Source: Rhynchopus euleeides (Eukaryota; Euglenozoa; Diplonemea; Diplonemida; Diplonemidae). From it: a stretch of DNA of 64,000 nucleotides. The first letter of the stretch is position 1, and the number at the start of each line of letters is the position of its first letter. Under the pieces are notes generated by a model. The model saw nothing but the letters and a program-made list of their open reading frames with translations. It ran no database searches and was not told the origin of the DNA. Below, one piece after another: positions 21,801-36,800 of this stretch. Both the position numbers and the translations under genes were made by a program. The stretch lies in assembly GCA_963210315.1 (NCBI GenBank), contig OY723250.1, positions 2,480,001 to 2,544,000 of the forward strand. The letters are read 5' to 3'.

Positions 21801-24800
21801 CTCTGGCAAGGTTGTCCAGTGCAATCCCTGCCGTGGGTCCACAAACCCTGCCTTCCAGTGTTCAGAGGGTGACTACGTGGATCTGGCTGTGTCGGTTGCT
21901 GAGGGGCAGACGTGGTCGAAAGTGTACCCTGCACGTGCGGCAAACACTGTCGATGCGCGGGATTTCCGCAAGGTGTCTGTGACGAAATACATGGTTTCTG
22001 GAGACGCAGTCCTTGCCGCGATGATAGGTGGTGTGCCGAAGGTAACGGGCCCGATGCTGAACAACTCTGTCGCGCAGTACCACTGCCTGACTCCGCATGG
22101 GACGGAGTCTTCGACTGCGACCTGCACTGTCGCGTCATGCGGCCCTCTGGTAGTGTCTGTGCATGCGATCGGTGGCAGTGCGACAGTGACTGTGCGCGTG
22201 TGCCTCCACCCCAACACGCAGACCGAGTGCCCTTGTGACCGGGTAGCTGCAGACGGACTGTCTCATGGGTCGTGTGTGACTGCAAAACCACCCCGCAAAA
22301 TGTTGGACCGTGAGTCCGGGCGTTTGGTGCAGGTCCCTTCTTCGACGTGTGAGTGTTCAGCAAATCGCGGGCGCTTCGATGCGTCTGGCAACATCGACTG
22401 CACGCAGTGCACGGAGGGGGCGTTCCCCGAGTATGGGAGCCAGGTCTGGGCCACAAACGTGACATTTGTTGATCTCCAGGCGACACGTGCACCTGCGTGT
22501 TCCCTACGCTGTGCGCAGTGCGGCCAGGTCGCCTGCGGGACTTACAACCCCGCATTGGAGCGGTGCCTGTGCGTTGGCCTTCTGTCGGGCCCCACCTGCG
22601 AGGACAGCTGTGCGCCAGGGAAATACGGGATGTTCTGCAACGAGACGTACGTCCCCCTGATCTACCAGACCACGAAGGACATGCAGGCTGGCTGGACGTC
22701 GCCCCCGTGGAGCGTCGCCCCCCAGTCGCACGTGTCGCTGTCCCTGTCCGCAGGGTCGGAGCTTCTGACCCGTGCACAGCTGCGGGTGACGCACAGCCTC
22801 CCCAGTGCAGCGGTGGAACCGCTGCCGCCTCTTGCGGCCTCCACTGCCACCGTGCAGGCTGCCTACTACGGCCCCAGCATGAGCGACCGCACCGCCTCCA
22901 TTGACGAGTATTTCCTGCACGTCTTCCGTGGCGACAAGGTGTTCGTGTACAGGTTCACACCCGACTCCTCACGTGCCACAGTGCAGGGCACGTTCTCCCT
23001 GCACCACGAAGCCTACGTCAGGGAGTACTACCAGTCAGCAAACATTGATGTGTGTGCAAGCGCGAATGTCTTCGGCGCAGGCTACGACGCAGACTACGAC
23101 GATGTGGTGTACATCCAGGCGAGGGCTGGGGCGCTGCAGCAGCTTCTGCTGGTAAAGGGGCAGAGGGTGTGCTACGCATCTGGTGTCGACAGGCTGGACT
23201 TCTCCCTGCAGGGCAGCGGCGACATCTCCGGCGCCTTCTCACTGCCTTGGGAGTGGTCGCTGCTTGTGGCAGGTGAGCCTCTCCGGCTGAACGGCTTCGA
23301 CCCGCAGTACGACAGCCAGTGCCAGTGGAGCTCCGGCCACCCCTGCCGCAACCCTGCTCTGAACACGTCGTGGGACGCTGTGGGCACTGCGTTTGGCTCC
23401 CTCCTGCTCCTGTCGGGCCCCCGCCTGCGCTCCATAGACAGCTTTGCACGCCGCTGCTGTAACGAGGCGGCGCACTGCACATGCTGGGAAGGCCTGCTTG
23501 CGTCTCTCCCAGCTGGGTACACACCGGCAGGCCCGGGGTCAGGCAGGGTTGCGGTCTCACGGGGTGTGGTCGCATCGCTGGGGCAGGCCTTCACCGAAGG
23601 CACCGTGCAGAACCTTGGCGTGCAGCCCCTGCAGGGCACCCCCTACACCGCAGTCGCAGGTCTTGCGGGTTCCGTCTCCCTGCGCGCCACCCCACCGACA
23701 CTGCTGTTCGAAGAGTACCGTGTGCATGTCCTCGGCGAGACCCCATCCGGCAGGCCAACCAAGCTGCGCACCTTCCAGACCTCCGACGTGCTGCCGGGCA
23801 TGCTGCTGCCCGCATCCCTGTCTGTGGCGACGGAGTCCACAACGCGTGGCGCGGTGGCCATCGCGGGTGCCGGTGTGGTGGAGGGGGCTGATGCACTGCG
23901 CTTCCTCATCTCTGTGAAGGACGAGGTGGGGCGCGACGTCTACCTCAACAGCGACCGCATAGCGCCACAACTGCTGGAGTGTGGTGAGGCTGTGGGCAGC
24001 GCAGCCCTGCGCGACGCGCAGCTTCTGGCGGGCGTGTCTGAGGACCTTGTGGGTGCGCTGTGGAGTGAGGACGACTGCACCCGCGCCACAACGTCTGCCT
24101 TCGTCGGAGAGTCTTCTCGTGGTGTCGACATCCCTGCAGGCACGGAGCAGACCGACATCACCTTCAGTGGGATTGGGATCACACGCGCTGGGCGCTATCT
24201 CATCCGCTTTGTGCACATCAAGAGTGGGGCGCAGGGTGTGAGCATGCCGATTATCGTCGTCCCCACTGACTGTGCATCGGTCACAGGCACTGCCTATGAG
24301 TGCACGTCTCTGTGCACCAACACAGCTGACACTGCAACAGCAACAGGGACCACACTCACGTGCGACTTCGATGTACCCAGCACCATGTCGTGGATGCAGC
24401 TCTCTGTGGAGGTGGCAGCCCCCCTGTCTGTCGGTGTCTCCCTGAGTGCCGTGCAGGCGTGCTGCCATGGGAGGGGCCTCTGCTGTGCAGGCAACACCCC
24501 CTGCGAAGGCGACTACACCGCAGTGCCGCCCTCCGCTGCTGGCCCGCCCCCCACGCAGTGTGAGTGCTTCAAGGACCCCAGCAACGGGTTCTGGGACCAG
24601 CGCTACAGCTGCCTGCAGTGCAAAGCAGGCTTCTCGGGAAGCACATGCACGGATTTCATCGGGCCGTCAGCGCATGCAGGCTTTGGCACACTGCTGCAGA
24701 TCGGCGATGCTGTTGCTGCGGTGTTCCCTGTGCAGCCAGAGACCCCCGTCACTGTGAATGTCACTGGGCTCTCCTCCAGCAGTGGGGAGGATGCTGACGT

Positions 24801-27800
24801 CTGGCTCGCGTTTGTCTCATGCCCCGGGCAGGAACGGATCTACACGAAGGGGGCACTTGCCCCACGTGAGTTGGCACCTGTGTGCTCCGGGCACGGCACG
24901 TGCACCTTCGACGTTGCGGCCGCTGCAGGGCGCTGCGTGTGTTCTTCTGGCTACCACGGGCCAGACTGCTCACAGTCGTGCTGCAGCGGCCACGGCACCT
25001 GTGCGTCTTCTGTGTGCGAGTGTCACCGCAACTCGCGCAATGGGGCGTGGGCCGCTGCCCGCACCGTGTGCCAGGGAGGCCTGTGCAGGGGGCCAGGCGG
25101 GTCCGACCTGCACACGGCTTCGTGGTGTCTGCGCCTATCCAACGCTACAGGCCTGCTGGAAGAGTGCACAGAGGCACACCAGGGCAGCAGCCGCGCGTGG
25201 GTCAGCTGGCGGGGGCTTCCTGCTGCCACCCCTGGGGACCTGGACGATGCCCGCCTGCTGGTCAACGTGTCTGTGTTGGAGGGCTGCACGTCTGCCCAGG
25301 CATTCCACGTGTACGCGACGCTGCCTGAAGGGGCACAGCGGAGCCTGCCTGTCCTCAGAGGGGATGCTGGGCCTTGGTGGTCTTCGGGCACACTGCCGTG
25401 TGGACTTCTGATGCCTGAGGGCGGGGCCCTCGTGTGCCCACCATCGACCCATTTGGACATTGCGTCGCACACATGCATTTGCAGCGACGCTGGTTTCTTC
25501 TGCCTGCTGGGCAGGTGTGTGGATGCATCTGTGGAGCCGCGCTGCGATGCGCCACCCCCCGCAACGCCTGTCGACCCTTCCGACCCCTGCCTGGCGGGCT
25601 GGTCTGTGCCTAGTGCGTCGTCCTTAGGGCGCATGCGTCTGCAGGGCGGCATGTGCCGTTGCTGGTCACAGCAGCAGGACAGCGACGCTGTCGAGCGTCT
25701 CACCTGTGCCCAGGGTGCCTGCGTGCCCCTGCCTCCGACCCTTCAGTACATGTGGAACACTACACTTGCCGGCACGCCCTATTTCTCTGTACTGGGAACA
25801 GCAACAGACGAGCTGCAGTGGCCTTGGGCTGCCGACGGCGCAGCACTGCCACTGCTGGAGCGTGTTGCGTGGTGGCAGCAGGGCCCTGCCTCCTCAGGCA
25901 CCCAGCAGCACGAAGTGGATGTGGGCGCGTGGCTGGCACGCATGTCGGGTGGCATCCAGAATGAAACCTTCGACGTGTCTTTTGTCATCGCCTCCGGGTC
26001 GGCATGCCCCTCTGCCCTGCAGGGCGCAGAGCTTGTCGTGCGGCACAGGGGCAGGCGGCAGCCCTCCCGCCTGTTTCTGTCGCTGGAGGACGGCACCAGG
26101 TCGCAGAGGCAGCACCTGCACCCGTTTTACACGATGCGCACCTTCGATTCTCCCGCAGCCCTTCCCCACAGCCGTGCCTCCACGACACATGATGCTTCAG
26201 ACAGCCGCAAGCTGCTGCGGTACATCTACACGGATGTCGCATCGGCAAGCAGGCAGCGCAGCAAGCGGTGCGGCCCAGGCTCGTGGTGCCGGTGCCCAGA
26301 AGACATGATGTTCCAAGATGCAGTGGACTTCACGCAGGTTGGGGAGCGTATGTACTTCTTGGCGGTGGCAGACTTGGAGAGTGTGGGTGGGGCCGAGGCA
26401 GTCGCTGCCTGCGGGAGCAGCATGGATTCTGCGTACCAGGGTGCACGTGAGATCTTCTACACTCAAGGGTACGCCCTCGATACTCAGATGGGATCGGGCA
26501 CTGGCAGTTTCCGCAACCTGTGGGCAACGCGTGCCGCATCGCGCCTTGGTGATTCTGTGTTCCCGAACACCACTGACACCAGCAGTGTTGCAGGCATGAA
26601 TGTGTACACGCGAGCGAAGGAGCTGTCAGCGATGGACATCCCTTCGCGCTGGGCCAAGACAGGGGTGTCGGAGAAGATGCTCGTGTTTGCCAGCGGGCAT
26701 CTTCAGCGCTCTGAAGGGGGGGTGCCCCAGCTGCATGCCGCCACCCTTGACGAGGGGTCAGGGGACATTCTCCACATCCAGCGTGCGGGGGATGCCCTCT
26801 TCGTGTCGTACGTCACTGTGCTGCGTGTCAAGGGGCACGACTACACATTCTACCTTGCTCAGGACAGCTCTCTGCATCTTCGCTACGCACCGAGAGACCC
26901 GCCGTGCGCTAGCGCCCCCTGCAATGCGACTACCCACACATACGCACGACCCACTCGGCTGGATGTGTGGGTGTTTGATGGGGTGCGCGAGCGTCGAATC
27001 GCTATGGCTCCCTCCCAGAATGTCAACCCGTGCACCCACCACCAAAACCACCCAAGCTTCACTGTGGTTGCTGGAGGGTCCGTCGCCTTCCTGTTCGACG
27101 ATGGGGTGGACGGTGTAGGGCTGTATCACTGGCTGCCCGTGGCACCGAGCAGCTCATCCCGTGTCGCTCTGTGTGACTCTGCGGGTGCAACGTACACCCC
27201 AAGCCTTGCGCCGCTGCACAAGGGCCCTGCTGGCATGGTGGAGGCGGGTGGCCACCTCGTGCTGCCCCTGTCCCTCAACACGTCTGTGCATCAGACAGGG
27301 CAGCAGGAGCCTGGGTGCCTGGTGGCGCCTGACTGCACGGATAGCACTGTGCTGCACGTGTTTCAGAAGACGATGCAGTGTCTCAGCCCAGGGCGAGGCA
27401 ACGTGGAGTTGTACGCTGTGCGCCTGCACAGCGAGGGTGCAAGCGTCACGTTGATCCACGATGCGAATGGCCCACAGATATCCAGCGACCCTGTGTGGTT
27501 GCGGAGTGTGAGGACGCGGCGTTACACAGGGTTTGTGTGGGTGGGGCACGAGGGCGGGGCGACTAACATCGGGGTGCACCTCACGAACCACACGCCAGCG
27601 GGTGTGCGGCACCCTGCCCCGCAGTTCCTCGCGCCGGAGCAGCAGACGCTGTACTACACCAGCACCGCAGGCACGCCCGACGCTTGGAAGACCACAGCCC
27701 TGTGGCAGTCTGGAGCACCCGTCGACATCAACGTGGAGGTGGTGTGGGAGGATGCGCTGTACTTCTGGGCCTACAACGCGACAGAGCTGAATGCGACCTA

Positions 27801-30800
27801 CACCAGCCCCTCGCTCAACCCCGGCCCTGCCGTGGCGTGCAACGCGCCGGGCCGGTCGCAGTGGGTGCGTTGGACTTCTTCCGTGGGCGAGGCCATGCAC
27901 ACGAATGTGATGAGCGGTGCCAACGTGCCTGCGTACTCGGGATGCAGTCGGGTGCTGTATCGGGTGGGGGACGACGAGACTGTGTCCGCTGTGCTTACTG
28001 GGGGGGATGCTGACGGTGTGGGTGCACCGCGGCGCCAGTGTTGCCCACTCAACTACGACACCGATTCGGCCGGCAGCGAGTGGCCAGACGCGATGCGCCA
28101 GGTGGGCCGCGTGTGTAAGACTGCGGACAATGTGGAGGGGTGCCCTGAGTCGACGGAAGGGGTGGCCTCCCCTGCAGGGTGCGCTCGCTGCGACGACTCT
28201 GTGTACCCCATCGCAGGGCCCGCCCCTCGGTACTCCACACAGCATGCATGGCGTGCCCCGCATGCAGGGTGGTGGTTCACCGGCTTCCAGTCGATGTGGA
28301 CGCATGTCACCGACACTGCGGCCTCTGTGTATCGTGTCGGGGGGTTTGCCTGGCGGGAACACTGGCCACGCACGGCAGCCGTGTGGCACCCCCGTGCAGT
28401 GCCCCAGCGCGACGACTGCGACGACTGCGCGACTGGATTTTACGGGGACGGCTGCGTCAGGAGCTGCCCGCTTCCTGTGTGTGGGGCGACACGGGTTGCA
28501 TGCCTCCCACCATCATGCTCATGGAACGCAACCAGCAGCGAGTGCCGCCCTGTGCCCTGCTCGGGGCACCCTTGCAGCGACGGAGTGCTGGGCAGCGGGG
28601 CGTGCCTCTGCCCAGAGGGCGTCTGGGGCTATGCCTGCCAGCAAGGCGCGCCGCGAGGCCTTCCCACGCTGGATGACGCTGCGTCGTCGTCTCTCTTGAG
28701 GAACGACACGCGTCTGTTCCACGCCGCCTTCGACACAACACTTGATCTGGGGTGTGCCAACACCTCCGGTGTTCCCTGCGCCCCCAGCGCAGCCGACTGC
28801 GACTTGTGGGAATGCGGTGCCAGCAACGACGGCCCGTGCTGTGGCAGGGCATGTGCCCCTCTTGTGGTTTCAGCTTCGGAGGTGTCTGTCGTGGCATTCG
28901 GGTTCGGTAGTATCTCGAACCTTTCGCGCGAGCTGCTCAACCCAGGGGCAGGCCAGGCGCTCCTCGTGCTACACGAGGCAGACGGCAGATGCACCACCCC
29001 CGCAGCCTCTGCGATGCGTGTCGTGCTCCTGTCTTCGGGTGTGGAGCACCACATGCAGCAGGTGCACGGTGTGCCCGTCGAGACCTCCCTGACAGCTGAG
29101 GACGTCGCCCTGTGGAACATCTCCTCGCTGCCTGTTCTTGCTGAGGTCAAGCGGGAAGAGCCGACAGCCTTTGGCTCCGACTGGGTTGTGCCACTGAACG
29201 TGTCTGTGCTTGCGGGGCACCTTCGCACCGGTGCTTCCTCTGTGGCTCTGGGTCTGTTTGGCAGCGGTGCATGCCGCTGGCTCTTCACCTCCCGCGAGCA
29301 TCAGGCGACGTGGCGTGAGGACTGTGCGGACGGCAGGTGTGCCGCAGGGAACAGTGCTCCCCGCAACGTTTCCTTCGCCGTCAGTGTCTCCCCAATGCAC
29401 GCGGCAGCCCTCGCCGTCACGGCGGCGCAGTCCACCTACCCCTCAGCCAGCACCCGGCACCCACTTCCGCAGCTGGGCTCCCCCCACCCGAATGTGCTGT
29501 CCCTGAGCCAGCTGCAGCAACTGGACCTGAAGGCGCTGCCGTCGCCTGCACAGCGCATCGTCACACAAGCTGCTCTCTGCAGTGAGGTCGGACTGCAGCC
29601 CTCCGTGCACTGCAAGGAGCTGATGCCTCTGGCAGCTGGGTTCGGCGTGCTTGTGGTGCAGAGCCTGTCGAGAACAGCGTCCGTGCAGGCGAACGTGTCA
29701 TGGACGCCTCGTGGCGCCTTCGACGGAACATCCACACTCGGGTCATGTGTCCAGAGCATCCGTGAGGGGGAGGGGCGGTGGGCAGGAGACTTCTGCCTTG
29801 ACTGCGCCTTCAGCTACACAGGCACCACCTGCTCTGCGTACCAGCCGGAAGCCTGCAATGAGGCGACGTGCAGGGCAGGGTCAGGCATGTGTGCATGGGA
29901 CACACGGGCGTCCAGTCTGCACCAGCAGTGCTTGTGTGATCCCGGCTACCTCGGGCTCGCTTGCGACGTGGAGTGCAGCGACAAAGCCACTGGTAGTGCG
30001 GGATGCTATGGGCACGGCCATTGTTCCAGCTCCGGCACATGCGAGTGCGACGCTGACAGCATACAGGGGTTCTGGGCTGGGTCCAACTGCGAGAAGTGCG
30101 CCTCTGGAGTGTACAGTCCCGACCTCGGATGCACGAGGCGCTGCCGGTGCGTGAGCGGTGTCTGCGATACGAGCTCCGAGGATGGCAGCTGCGTGCTGGG
30201 GTCGTGTGAGGCTGGGTTTTCTGGGTCCTTCTGCGATCGCTGCGTCATCGGGCGCACCGGGAGTCGCTGTGAGAACGAGTGTGTCTCTAGCTTGTGCGGC
30301 AACGGGACGTGCGGGGAGGGCGGCTGCGTGTGTCTTGTGAACTACTTCCGGGATGCAACATCGGGCTCCTGCACACTGCACTGTTCAGCAGAGCACGAGT
30401 GCCACGGCAACGGAGTGTGCCCACCTCGCGGCGTCGACACCACACCTGCGACCCTCTGCACGTGCTACCACGACAAGGTGCGTGGCCACTGGGATCAGGC
30501 GACGCACTGCCAGACCTGTGCTGTGTCATTCTGGGGGAGGCACTGCACCGAGACGTGTTCATGTAATAACCACGGGACCTGCAATCCGAACACAGGCGCA
30601 TGCGAGTGTTTCCGTGATGATGTGCGGGGGTACTTCTCAGGCACTTCCTGTGACGCGTGCGTCAGTGGGTACTCGGGCGACAGCTGCCTTGAGGTGTCCG
30701 CATCAGAGGGTATCGCACAGATCGGTGTAGCGTACGCCTTCAGTTCCGGGCATGAGACAGTACCCCATGCAGGTACACGTGGCGCCGTGCTTCTTTTCAC

Positions 30801-33800
30801 GCAGGACACGACGGAGTTCTTCTTGAGCTCTGCTGGTGAGGTGCCTGCTGGCACTTTCGGTGCATCTCTCAACGTGTGGTCGAAGACAAATTCAACATCC
30901 GTCGACTTCCGGGGGACTGAGGCTGAAGGAACACATGCCTCCCGGCATGAGGGGTACCTTGGGCGCGTCCACGTCCACGCAAACAGTGACGGCCTGCTGG
31001 TGGGGACAAGTGTGATCGGTCTGTTCACGTCTGGCCGTTTCCTCTATGCAGTTGTGCACGATTCTGATGGCATGTCGTACGTTGGCCGCTTCTGGTCTGT
31101 GTCGGGACCGCGCTGCCTGATGTGCCTTGCACTTGCTGAAGGCCGCCCCGCATCTTACACCACACTGAGCTCTTCCGACGCTGAGGCGACGTGCGACGTG
31201 TGGGCCTGTACCCCTGGCCAGCAGGTGCTGCTTCCTGACGGGGAGGCCGGTGTTGTTGTGGCCACAGCAGATACCGCATCAAGTCTTTCTAACGGCACGA
31301 CTGTGCGTACGCGCCTCTCTGAGCGAGCAGAATACCCCTCGTCGCAACTTACATCCATCCCTTCCATTGTATCTGTGGGTCCCGGTGGTCGTGGCAAGGC
31401 GCTGGCTTGGGCTCACTCACATCGCCTGCAGGTGGGCTTTATTGCCGTGGAGCGCGACGGGGCTTGTTGGCTTTCTGTTGTTCACACCGACAGCGAGACG
31501 ACCTTCGTGGCACAGGACCCCCACCAACTGACCGCGTCACGCACGATCTCCTCGATCCTTGCGCACGATGTGGAGTGGAACAGCGACACAGTGCTGCTGT
31601 TTGTGCTGGGGGAGGGTTCGGTGGGCCAGCCCTTGCTGGAGATTCTGGTCGCCAAGCCTGGCACGCTCCCCTCTGTGGTGGACGTACGTTCTGTGCTGCG
31701 TACCGCGCCTCCCATCTGCTCGCTGTATGTATGTGTGAAGCTGGAGCGCCTCGTTCCTCTGGGCGGGCTGCGAGGGAGCAACGACGAGCGCCTCCGCCAC
31801 GAGGGCGACACTGCGCTCCTGCTGGTCCAGACAGTGCAGCGCGGGGCGTCGTTCAATGTGGGGTACGCAGCACAGCGCGTTGATCTCAGCAACGTGAAGG
31901 ATACTGATCTTTCTCCTGTGACCAGCCACCCTGTGTGCAGCTTGCACTCCACAGAGGCAGCATGCCACGCGGCGTTCTGCACATGGGACGGGGTGGAGTG
32001 CACCCGAGTCAGAGAGGCGTTCCTTGCAAGTGCACAGGGGCGGACAGGCATCACAGGCGCTGAGGTCGATTTGCACACCGGGAAGGTTTACCTCACGATC
32101 GGTGGCGACAATATGACACTACCGAGCGTAGTCCTGCGCATAGATGCACTCACACTTGTGCATGACCGGAGCCGAACTCTGCACTACGGGGTATCCAGCG
32201 CCGACCCCCAGGTCGCAGTCGGGAGCCTGCTGGATGTCGATCGCGGGGCGCTGTTCGTCGCCCTGCGCACGGAGGAGGCGAGTGTGCTGGTTCTCAACCT
32301 GCACGAGGTTGTGTCCGTGTCTCCCGATGTCAGCGACGCGCTGCACGGCGGCACACAGATCACAGTGCGTGGTCTCGGGTTCTTCCCTCTGCCAGGCGCT
32401 GTGCCGCTGTGCCGCATGGGCGAGTTGGTCACCGAGGGAAAGTACATCACCGAGCAGGCGTCTGGGAGGCCGACTGAATTTGCGATTGTGTGCACCTCTC
32501 AACGGATCACAACAACACACTCCTGCCTGTCCTCCGCCCTCGATGTCTCTCTTTCCTCAACCGACCCGCGGTACTCCGACTCGCATGTGCTGGTCGCACG
32601 CATCGACACACCGATGATCCTATCGCTGGGCACCACCGATTCTGCTGCAGCAGAACGCGCCGACAAAGCGTGGCTCTTGGCTGTGGCCGCAGGTGACATT
32701 GCTGTTGTCGGTCCTACGCGTGACCCCTGGGGCGGCACACACTCACGCCTCATACAGACAGAGGCGACAGGCCCGCACAACCAGTCGACTGCCGTTGTTG
32801 TCTCAGGCGCTGGGTTCCGCGAGTCTGTATTTTCATCTTGCCGGATGAACGGCGCTGTCACCAATGTCACCTTTGTCAGCTCTCTGATCGTGCTCTGCAG
32901 ACAGCCAGCCTTGCCCAGTGGCCCTGCGAAGGTGACTGTCGAAATAACAATAGATGGGCAACACTTTGCCTCCTCGAGCAACATGTCTACTTTCTACTAC
33001 GCAGTCGGAGATGCAGTCACGCTTGATGCGTTCGCCCTGTGTGCGGGCGCAGGTGATCGTTCCCGTGATTGTGGCAACCAAGTGCAGACCATACAGTCCC
33101 AGGTAGTGGCTCAGCTTCCGACAGTCGCTGCAGTCTTCAAAGATTCTATGGGGACGTTCATCGGTGGGGTCTGGACCCGCAACGGTGGCAATGCAGGTCA
33201 GGTCAGGATCGAGTCAAGCCTCACCTTCGACGCCACGTCTGTGCTGTCGCTGATGCCTTCAGAGGGGCGTGTGGTGTTCGACACCCTTCTGGCGCTGTCC
33301 CCGCCACCGGGGTTCCATACTCTGCATGTCGTGTATACAGACAGACTCGGAACACTCTCCAGCAAGGTCTCCTTTATGATAGCTGAGGGGAACCCTGCAC
33401 GCCTGCGCTTCGCAGTTGACCCCCCCACCTTCTCCAACACCAGGGAACCACTCGACCCGCAACCGGAGGTGCGACTGGAGGACGCCGCCAACAGGTCGGT
33501 ATCGCGCAGCACCTGGTACGTCACGGCAGAGCTGGATACGACAACCCTTCCTGCTGAACTGTACGACACACAAACACAGTCCCCGCACGTGAAGCTCTCG
33601 TCCTCTGTGGGAACCTTCTCCCCTGAGCTGGGTGCATTTGCGTTCCACAGCTTGCGCATCTACAGCTCGACTCTGTCGGGGAGGAACATGCAGTATGCAC
33701 AAGACGGGGTCACCCTCCTGACGTTCCGCATTATGTTCAACGTGTACATCAATGGGGAGCGTGCTCCAGGGATCGCGGGCCTCTCAAAGGAGATGCATCT

Positions 33801-36800
33801 CGTCGACTGCTCACATGCCTACGTCGGCGACACTGTGCTTGGGTGGGTGGATCCGGAGGAGCAGCACTTCGAGGCCACCGCCCCTGTATCGATCAAAGGG
33901 TGGAAGTTCTACAGCAATGTCGACGGGGTGTACAGATGTGTGGCGCGTGATTCAGCTACCAACCAGCACGTTTTCTCAGTGACAGCCACTGCGGTCGATT
34001 CCTGCACTCTGCGATGCGACCCTTTCCCGCCGCGCAGCGCTGCGGGTGCGATTCTGTCTCTGTCTCCTGAGTTGTGCTGCACGGGGTCATGCAGCAACAC
34101 CTCGCACACGAGCTCCGCCTTCGGGGATACTGCGATGTGCAACACCACGCGCCTGCGGCAGAAGGACGATGGAGTGGCAGTTGTGTCGCTTCCGGTTGCC
34201 GCATTCACATCCAGTAGCCATGCCAACACATACTACTACAGGGCCCTCGGCAACCCTGTGCAACTGGGTGTCTTCAACCTGGCTGCCCCTCTCGGATCCC
34301 CAGCTGTCGGCGCGTCTGTCTACGCCAATGCCCTGGCCGTGCAGGCTCGTGTGGGGAGAATCATTCCTGTGAAAGCTTTACAGTCAAGCGTGCGGCGTTC
34401 TACCCTCAGCAGCGACCACACTTCGTCGAAGTACCAGCTTCTGATGTACTCATCTGTTCACACTACCTCCCTCCTCCGTGCAGGCCCTGTTGTGACCCTT
34501 GCAGGGGCAGTGGCCGGGCTTGGCAGGTCTGATTGGCTGAATGCTGATCAGATCCGGAGGGTTCAGTCCAGCGCCTTCAACATCACCCTGCGCGTTGCCG
34601 TACTCGACAACGCGGCTCTTCTGAACGGATGGCACGGCCAGAGCATCGGGTACACGTGGATCACACACACCGCCAAGGTGGCTGGTGCTACGCAGACAGA
34701 CCAAGTTGAATTCAACGTGAAATTGACAATCAAGGCTGTCGATACTTCTGTGTCTCCGTGGGGCACCCAGTATACCAGCCTGTCTCCTCCACGGACGGAT
34801 GTTGTCGCAAGCGTCGGAGGCATTGCCTTAGGGCCGCAGGGAGTCGTCTTGCGGACTCGCGGCGCCTTCGTTGAGTGCGGAACTATCGAGCTGGTGCGCC
34901 CAGCAGCAGGGACGTATCGCATCTTGCTTGAGTCAGGGTCGCTGCCCGTTGTAGAGCGCAGCTTCACAGTGCACGAGGGTCTCCCGCACCACGTCGAGTT
35001 CGACTCATCGGGGCGCGCCGGGTGGGTGGGTGGGCGTGACGGGGTCCCGCGCACAACGCTCACCAACTACAAGGACCTGGTGGTGCAGCCCCGCTTCAGG
35101 CTGCTGGACGAAGTCGGCAACACCCTCACCCAGTTCCCTCGTCTTTACGATGTGCGCGTCCGGGTCGGGTCGGTCACCCCGTGGCCGCGGTGCCTGCCGC
35201 CTGGCGGGGCTCTCTCCGTGGAGGACCCGACACTGCCCGGCATGTGGGGCCAAGAGGACCGCACGTCGCAGGGTGTGTGCTTCTGGAACACACCCCCCTT
35301 GAGCAACGTGTCCAGCGATGCGGGCCGGAAACGCCTACGGTACGACCCACAGTTCACGAGCAGCGGAACTGCTGCTTACGGGGTTGTCAGCTCTCTGAAC
35401 ATCTGGGGGCAGGCAGGTGTGGAGTACAGCATCACCTTCCTGTTCTATGGCACAGGGCTGGATGCATACGGCTACACGCTTCCGCCGCTGTCGCTGCCGC
35501 AACCCCTCCAAACCTCGACCTGTGACGCGTCGTGCAACAAGCGCGTGTGCTCCGTCAGCCCTGCAGTGCTGAGTGATCCCTCATCTTCATCCGACACCTC
35601 ACTCACACTTGCGGGGGATTTCTACGATTTCGCCGTGTCCGGTGCGGGGCCGGAGCGGCTCCGGGTTCTGCTGTCAATATCGTCTGACGGTCTGCTGGAC
35701 GACACTCAGTGCGAACTCCCAGCTGTCCTGGCCAACCCCTGCCACCTGAAGGTGCAGATGCCGCTGTGTTCTTACTTCTGCAGGAACCTGTACTCGTTTC
35801 CAGACTACACCGATGCAGACCGGCAGTCTTGCTGCACACATGGACATCGTGCTTCTGGGGGTTCCTGCCTGCAACAGTCAGTAGGCCGGTCTGCTTCAGC
35901 GCAGCAGGCCGCCATCTCTGCACCTGCGTTGTTCTCAACCTCTTTTGTGTCGCGCCTGCAAGTTGTCACGTCGTGCGAGTCGCAGATGACATGCATGTCT
36001 CTCCTCGCGGAGGCAGATCGCACCACAGGCCCCATGCGACCGGGCCCGCCTGTGCAGGTGGGTCTGGGCGGTTCTACGTCTCTGGCCCCTGTGGCTTCTG
36101 CTGTCCAAGCGGAAAGTGCCATCTTCAACATTTCCCTGAAGGACAAGGCTGGCAGCGACCTGGACAACAGTACCCTCGCAACAAGGCAGGTGCGTGTGAC
36201 CTTGAACATCAGGGTGGCGCAGGGTTGGAAGGGTGCAGTGCTGTGCACCACCAACTCGACTGACTGTGCCAGCCTGCGTGATGTTGACGGGGGCTTGCTG
36301 CCTGGCGGTGTCGTGCAGCTTGTCGGGGGCAAGGCCTCTGTGCGGCTGAGGTTCCACTACCCACGCATCGCGCAGTATGGCATCAGGGTGGAGGACACCA
36401 CCCCCACAACACCTGCAGCGCGTCTCCCCGCCTGCACAGGGCCCATGCCTGCAGGGGAAGGCACAGGCCCCATTGTCGAAGGGAGGCGACTGCCATACCG
36501 AAGCTCTGTGCGCTGCGTCGATGGGGTGTTTCCGACCTACATTGGTGTGATCACCGTGACTGCAGGTGACCCGTATCGTTACGGCTGGGTGTCAGTGCCG
36601 GAGCAGGTTGTCACTATGTTTTCAAATGTGGATCATGCAATCTATATCGCGGACGTGTCGGGCAACACGCTGACGAAGTCCGATGTGCAGCGCTCGTTAG
36701 GCGACACGGTGCCCGTGATGTTCCAGGTGCAGGCGTCTGTGCCTGCCTTCCGTGACAATACGACCGGCCCGCTGATTCTGGGGCGGCGCGCGAAGAACTT